Positions 18,513 through 21,190 of a DNA stretch of 21,190 bases are shown here, piece by piece. Under the pieces are notes generated by a model. That model was not told the DNA's origin. It made no database searches and saw only the letters and a list, made by a program, of their open reading frames with translations. A program made the position numbers and the translations under genes. Each line of letters opens with the position of its first letter. Positions within the stretch are counted from its first letter, which is position 1. Source of the stretch: a virus; the IMG/VR virus record IMGVR_UViG_3300017781_000179, positions 1 to 21,190 of that record, one strand, 5' to 3'.

Positions 18513-19167
18513 CAATTGTGTCCTTTAATAATTTAGTATAGTTATCCCTGTGCTCAACAAACACCACAGGCTTTTCATGATCAACATCCATAATGATTAC
18601 TACATTTGGAACTGTCATTCCGGTTCGCTCTTCCCACATAATTGCATATGCTGCACCTTGTGCGAAGTAGTTGCTAATATTTTCTTTCTTCTTTATATAT
18701 CTTGATGTTTTAAAGTCAATTATTGATGGGACACCATTGAATTGAGCGATACAGTCACATCTACCAGCCACACCTAGGTGATCACTATATAGTGGAACCT
18801 CGAGGCCGAATATCGTTCCAACACTCTTATCAAGCACAGGCTGCAGATTTTGCAGGCTCTGTCTGATGTGTGGCAAAAATTCTGACGTATCTTCATTGTT
18901 TAAATACTTTTCTACTATACTATGGACTTTAGTTCCACGTCTTGATGCTTTTCCACCGACTATTTCTGCCTGTTCTTCACCAACTCTATTTCGCCAAGCA
19001 CGTATAGCTTCTTCAGTGAGTATACTTAGAACTGTTGTAATACTAGGATAAGACTTACCATTAGGAGTATCATAAGTTCTCCCTGTGTCTGTAGTTGTAG
19101 CATCCAAGTCTTCATAGCCGATATTAATTTTGTCATGACTAAATATTTTTCTTTTCCTTTTCTTCAT
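18478..19167 (-). CDS. PD-(D/E)XK-family nuclease
   Basis: This encodes 229 residues from the ATG at 19167. The motif chain fits phage exonucleases of the PD-(D/E)XK/Cas4-like superfamily: SITTVLSIL, RRGTKVHSIVEKYL, Glu123 in GLEVPL, Asp138 in VAGRCDCI, the D151-F-K153 pair in IIDFKTS and a Gln in YFAQGAAYA. These residues bind two metals for DNA cleavage. The basic N-terminus (KKRKRKIF) may contact DNA. It would act in recombination, repair or host DNA degradation in the cytoplasm. It overlaps the preceding exported-protein gene by 29 nt and the next by 35 nt. Confidence 0.85.
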   Translation of the reverse strand: MKKRKRKIFSHDKINIGYEDLDATTTDTGRTYDTPNGKSYPSITTVLSILTEEAIRAWRNRVGEEQAEIVGGKASRRGTKVHSIVEKYLNNEDTSEFLPHIRQSLQNLQPVLDKSVGTIFGLEVPLYSDHLGVAGRCDCIAQFNGVPSIIDFKTSRYIKKKENISNYFAQGAAYAIMWEERTGMTVPNVVIIMDVDHEKPVVFVEHRDNYTKLLKDTIDEYRTRKMFGH

Positions 19168-19402
19168 AATTATACTCAAATATACCTTTAACTTGATCAG
19201 TCGTTAAACAATATATTGCTTCAGGTGTGTGCTTAAAGTTATATGATGCACTCGCTGTTGTATATATTCTTTGATGCATTACAGATACGTACTGATGACA
19301 TTCTTTTATTGTATCAAATTGCGGTTGCTTAAATACGAAAAGAGGCCTATCAAGTGCTGCAGTATTTGCCATAATAAAAGATACTATTATAAAAAATTTC
19401 AT
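19139..19402 (-). CDS. Small exported two-Cys protein (family A)
   Basis: This 87-residue protein has a clear signal peptide (KFFIIVSFIMANTAA, cleavage near AA-LD), then FDTIKECHQYVSVMHQRI and a second Cys in PEAIYCLTTDQ, with a charged tail. The 'F-x-[ST/D]-I/M-x-[EK]-C' helix start resembles 6705-6923 and 7116-7334. It has a strong GGAGAAG ribosome binding site. Unlike the other two it lies in an early-type unit. Periplasmic, one disulfide, unknown role. Confidence 0.68.
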   Translation of the reverse strand: MKFFIIVSFIMANTAALDRPLFVFKQPQFDTIKECHQYVSVMHQRIYTTASASYNFKHTPEAIYCLTTDQVKGIFEYNYEEKEKKNI

Positions 19403-19410
19403 ATCTTCTC

Positions 19411-19641
19411 CTAAGTTTTAATAGTGTTACCTCTACCAGAATTTTGCTTTATTCTCTGTAGATTATCTTTCCACCCTTGATCAGTTTTAGATAGTAAACT
19501 GCCATGCATGGAAACAACACCTGGAAACTTAAGAACTTTTATGCAGTTATGTTTTTTGAGATAATCTTGAAGCTCATCTGAGCTGCATTCAATGTCATAT
19601 TCATCGCCTTCTTCTAAAGGCTTTACTGTATACTTAGGCAC
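19411..19641 (-). CDS. Small T4-like phage protein (FmdB-like pattern without Cys pairs)
   Basis: This encodes 76 residues from a GTG at 19641. That start overlaps the previous stop by 8 nt (GTGCCTAA) and has AAAGGA 8 nt upstream; the longer frame upstream lies wholly inside the preceding gene and is rejected. The start MPKYTVKPLEEGDEYDIECS resembles the beta-hairpin N-terminus of small FmdB-type phage proteins, and the end DNLQRIKQNSGRGNTIKT is a charged helix with a GNTI tail I associate with marine T4-like phages. The zinc-binding Cys pairs of FmdB are absent. The function is unknown. Confidence 0.65.
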   Translation of the reverse strand: MPKYTVKPLEEGDEYDIECSSDELQDYLKKHNCIKVLKFPGVVSMHGSLLSKTDQGWKDNLQRIKQNSGRGNTIKT

Positions 19642-20194
19642 CTTGGTATCCTTTCCACCAGTCAGGGGCTGGCCGTCTCCAATTCCAATTGGCAAATTGT
19701 TTTGCCTTATGGTAGTAATTTCGATATGCTTGGACTGCGTCACCTGGGACCATACAATCAGGGTAGTGTGACATTGCTTGGGCAAACTCGGTAAGACCGC
19801 CTACAGGAATATTTATAGGAGTTTTTTCTAGAAACTTACCAAGTTTTTCAAATGTTGCATGTTTTTTACCGCGCCTGTATTCAAACTCGTCAGACATTGC
19901 TACAAAGTGTTCATAGTGCCACTTATAGTTTGTGTCAGTTTTGCCTGTCCATGTAGTACATGGATGATACTTGTGAACTGCAAGGTAATACATTTCATCA
20001 CGCTCATCACCAAACGCGTAGTACTGTTGCATTGTCTTACCTGACTTTGACCTACGTCTTTCTGGTGTGCCATCAAGCATTCGATGTATAGTACTAAGCA
20101 TTTGCGCAGACTCGACAATCATCTTAGGTACGTGCCTGTCACATAGCATTTGAGCTGCTTTAACTGGACTTTTGTCCAAAATAAAAATATTCAT
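19634..20194 (-). CDS. Conserved-looking phage protein with Cys/His/Glu-rich N-terminus
   Basis: This encodes 186 residues from the ATG at 20194 (AAAAGGTG upstream). The N-terminus MNIFILDKSPVKAAQMLCDR then HVPKMIVESAQMLSTIH contains a possible metal-binding set (Cys, Asp, His, Glu, His) in a helical hairpin. Further on come VHKYHPCTTW, NYKWHYEHF and an aromatic C-terminus (NWNWRRPAPDWWKGY). I associate this layout with a protein common in marine T4-like phages whose function I do not know. It is the first gene after the early promoter at 20219, with an 18-nt leader, so it should be made early and strongly. Confidence 0.7.
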   Translation of the reverse strand: MNIFILDKSPVKAAQMLCDRHVPKMIVESAQMLSTIHRMLDGTPERRRSKSGKTMQQYYAFGDERDEMYYLAVHKYHPCTTWTGKTDTNYKWHYEHFVAMSDEFEYRRGKKHATFEKLGKFLEKTPINIPVGGLTEFAQAMSHYPDCMVPGDAVQAYRNYYHKAKQFANWNWRRPAPDWWKGYQGA

Positions 20195-20218
20195 AATAAT
20201 CACCTTTTAAATAATATA

Positions 20219-20247
20219 ATTGTATCACGTTTTTCACAGTTTGTAAA
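20219..20247 (-). promoter_or_regulatory. Early sigma70-type promoter for the 20194-to-9876 block
   Basis: On the minus strand there is TTTACA (20247-20242), a 17-nt spacer and TACAAT (20224-20219), preceded by AAAAAAACTG. It differs from the two sister promoters by one base in the -10. The start would be near 20212. It begins right after the stop of the small basic gene at 20259. Confidence 0.82.
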
Positions 20248-20258
20248 CAGTTTTTTTA

Positions 20259-20420
20259 TTAATTGATTTGAAACTTATCCTCTTGTACTTTTAATAACTT
20301 GATTTTCTTTCTAACAAAATTACGTTTTTTAACGATCTTTTCCATTCGATTAACTCTTCCTCTTTTCTTAAGTTTTAATGCGTGAAGTTCTAAATCTCTT
20401 TCAAGTTGTTGTAGTACCAT
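20259..20420 (-). CDS. 53-residue strongly basic protein
   Basis: This small gene has a good ribosome binding site (AAAGGTAAAGAG) before the ATG at 20420. The 53-residue product is helical and very basic (ELHALKLKKRGRVNRMEKIV, then KKRNFVRKKIKLLK) with heptad-like Leu/Val spacing, suggesting a coiled coil or nucleic-acid binding. It ends immediately before an early promoter. There is no membrane segment. Position after DUF6433 and RNase H hints at a replication-associated accessory, but the function is unknown. Confidence 0.62.
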   Translation of the reverse strand: MVLQQLERDLELHALKLKKRGRVNRMEKIVKKRNFVRKKIKLLKVQEDKFQIN

Positions 20421-20447
20421 CTCTTTACCTTTCGTTAGGTTGCAGAG

Positions 20448-20864
20448 TTAGTCCTGTAGTAGTTTAGGAAAGGCCTCCTCTACAACTGGTTTGGAAATTC
20501 CGGGGATTTTCTTCTTATTAATCATATTAACAACGAGCTTAGCATCTTCTGGATGCACGCCTTCAAGTATTCCTATGAATATTTGTTCTTTCTTATATTT
20601 CGGTAATTTATCACCTGGACCACCTTGAACAAAAAACTTAAACTGTTTATTTTGTTTTACTAAGTTAGTAGGGTGATTATGAGCTGCTGCTGCAGTATAT
20701 GGAGGCTCACCTTCTGGTAAGTTCCACTTAACTGTAGAATCCATTGAACCTCTTATAATATCTTTTAAAGCCCATGTCTCATTTTCTTTTAAGACACGAA
20801 CTTTATCACTACGATTTCTTTGCTTTGCCATTTCTTCAAGGACTTCGAAAACATATTGTTTCAT
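20448..20864 (-). CDS. DUF6433-family protein
   Basis: This 138-residue protein opens MKQYVFEVLEEMAKQ, followed by ENETWALKDIIRGSMD, WNLPEGEPPYT and QFKFFVQGG. The end, with QIFIGILEGVHPEDAKLV, ISKPVVEEAFPKLL, matches the pattern of DUF6433, a family of small proteins typical of T4-like marine phages. It follows RNase H with a TAATG overlap. Its function is not established; its place beside a replication gene suggests a role in DNA metabolism. Confidence 0.8.
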   Translation of the reverse strand: MKQYVFEVLEEMAKQRNRSDKVRVLKENETWALKDIIRGSMDSTVKWNLPEGEPPYTAAAAHNHPTNLVKQNKQFKFFVQGGPGDKLPKYKKEQIFIGILEGVHPEDAKLVVNMINKKKIPGISKPVVEEAFPKLLQD

Positions 20865-21190
20865 TAAATAAACTCCTGTACACTTTCAATCAAATTATTA
20901 CAACGCTTGGCTACTAAGTAAGGAAATACCTTACCTTTCTTCGACCAATGATCTTGTTCATTATAACTATTTATAATTTGTTTTTTAAGATCAGATGGTG
21001 TTTCACTTAAGTCGATTAATTTTTTATTACGACAGTAATTCCTATACCATGATGCAGCATATAATAACTCACCTTCATTAACATCTTCGATAATAGCGTC
21101 AACCTTTTTCTTTGACATAGGTGTTTGCCTAAAGCCTTCGACAAATACATTATCATCAGATAGTATGTTAGGTACACCGTCACCTTTATC
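20864..21190 (-). CDS. rnh: RNase H / 5'-3' exonuclease C-terminus (partial at window edge)
   Basis: The minus-strand frame is open from the window edge to 20864 (109 codons), so the internal ATG at 21118 is not the true start. The upstream part reads KGDGVPNILSDDNVFVEGFR then QTPMSKKK, which matches the GDGIPN...SDDN...RQ.P.SKKK block of T4-type RNase H (FEN family). In that family the block belongs to the helix-hairpin-helix/metal region. T4 RNase H removes RNA primers and flaps from lagging strands. The rest is the helical C-terminal domain. The N-terminal catalytic part lies outside the window. Confidence 0.82.
   Translation of the reverse strand, partial: DKGDGVPNILSDDNVFVEGFRQTPMSKKKVDAIIEDVNEGELLYAASWYRNYCRNKKLIDLSETPSDLKKQIINSYNEQDHWSKKGKVFPYLVAKRCNNLIESVQEFI

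Noticed and set aside
19642-19785. Longer N-terminus for the 19411-19641 gene
   Set aside because: The extra 48 codons lie entirely inside the well-supported gene 19634-20194. A GTG at 19641 with AAAGGA and an 8-nt overlap is a better start.
19634-20194. T4 endonuclease V-type pyrimidine dimer glycosylase
   Set aside because: The N-terminal motif (CDRHVPKMIVESAQML) does not match the endonuclease V N-terminus, and there is no catalytic N-terminal Thr context. It is left as unknown.
1-21190. CRISPR arrays, insertion sequences, integrase or attachment sites
   Set aside because: No regularly spaced repeats, transposase/integrase motifs or terminal inverted repeats were seen anywhere in the window.

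Overview
The window looks like part of an AT-rich, T4-like marine myovirus genome. The evidence is T4-type late promoter octamers (TATAAATA) upstream of several genes, strong sigma70-type early promoters, tightly packed genes with 1, 4 or 8 nt overlaps, and typical marine T4-like families: the end of RNase H, DUF6433, DUF3310, a PD-(D/E)XK nuclease, a small desaturase, 2OG-Fe(II) oxygenases and many glycosyltransferases. The host is probably an alphaproteobacterium (a SAR11-type host would fit). This is inferred from the phage tmRNA, which has the permuted two-piece architecture and a tag of alphaproteobacterial type, ANDNFAPQEFAQAA.

Layout. (1) 1-2172, plus strand: small unknown genes, two 2OG-Fe(II) oxygenase-like genes, then a late promoter and a QueC-like PP-loop enzyme. 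(2) 5461-2173, minus strand: an early promoter, a permuted tmRNA, small (mostly membrane) proteins, a short fatty-acid desaturase, one unknown gene and two more 2OG oxygenase-like genes. (3) 5471-6923, plus strand: a late promoter and five small genes, including a tail-anchored protein, exported proteins and a Cys-rich mini-protein. (4) 7115-6920, minus strand: a late-type promoter, a glutamine riboswitch of the glnA/Downstream-peptide class and a 33-residue basic peptide. (5) 7767-7116, minus strand: a late promoter, a membrane/coiled-coil protein and a small exported protein, preceded by an array of TGTCA/TGACA inverted repeats. (6) 9847-7828, minus strand: an early promoter, a SleB-like cell-wall hydrolase, small proteins and DUF3310. 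(7) 20247-9876, minus strand: an early promoter followed by a long co-directional block. It holds unknown genes, a PD-(D/E)XK nuclease and an EF-hand membrane protein, then a surface-glycan cassette of about 8 kb with glycosyltransferases, methyltransferases, a sugar nucleotidyltransferase and a RuBisCO-like protein. (8) 21190-20259, minus strand: the RNase H C-terminus, DUF6433 and a small basic protein.

The most interesting items are the phage-encoded permuted tmRNA driven by an early promoter, the glutamine riboswitch plus micro-peptide driven by a late-type promoter, and a form-IV-like RuBisCO-like protein. That protein keeps the Mg/enolisation residues but has lost the carboxylase residues, and it sits inside a sugar-nucleotide/glycosyltransferase operon. 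Four HxD...H...R oxygenase-like genes flanking a lone QueC-like gene are also notable. All family assignments come from reading motifs by eye; no database search was run.
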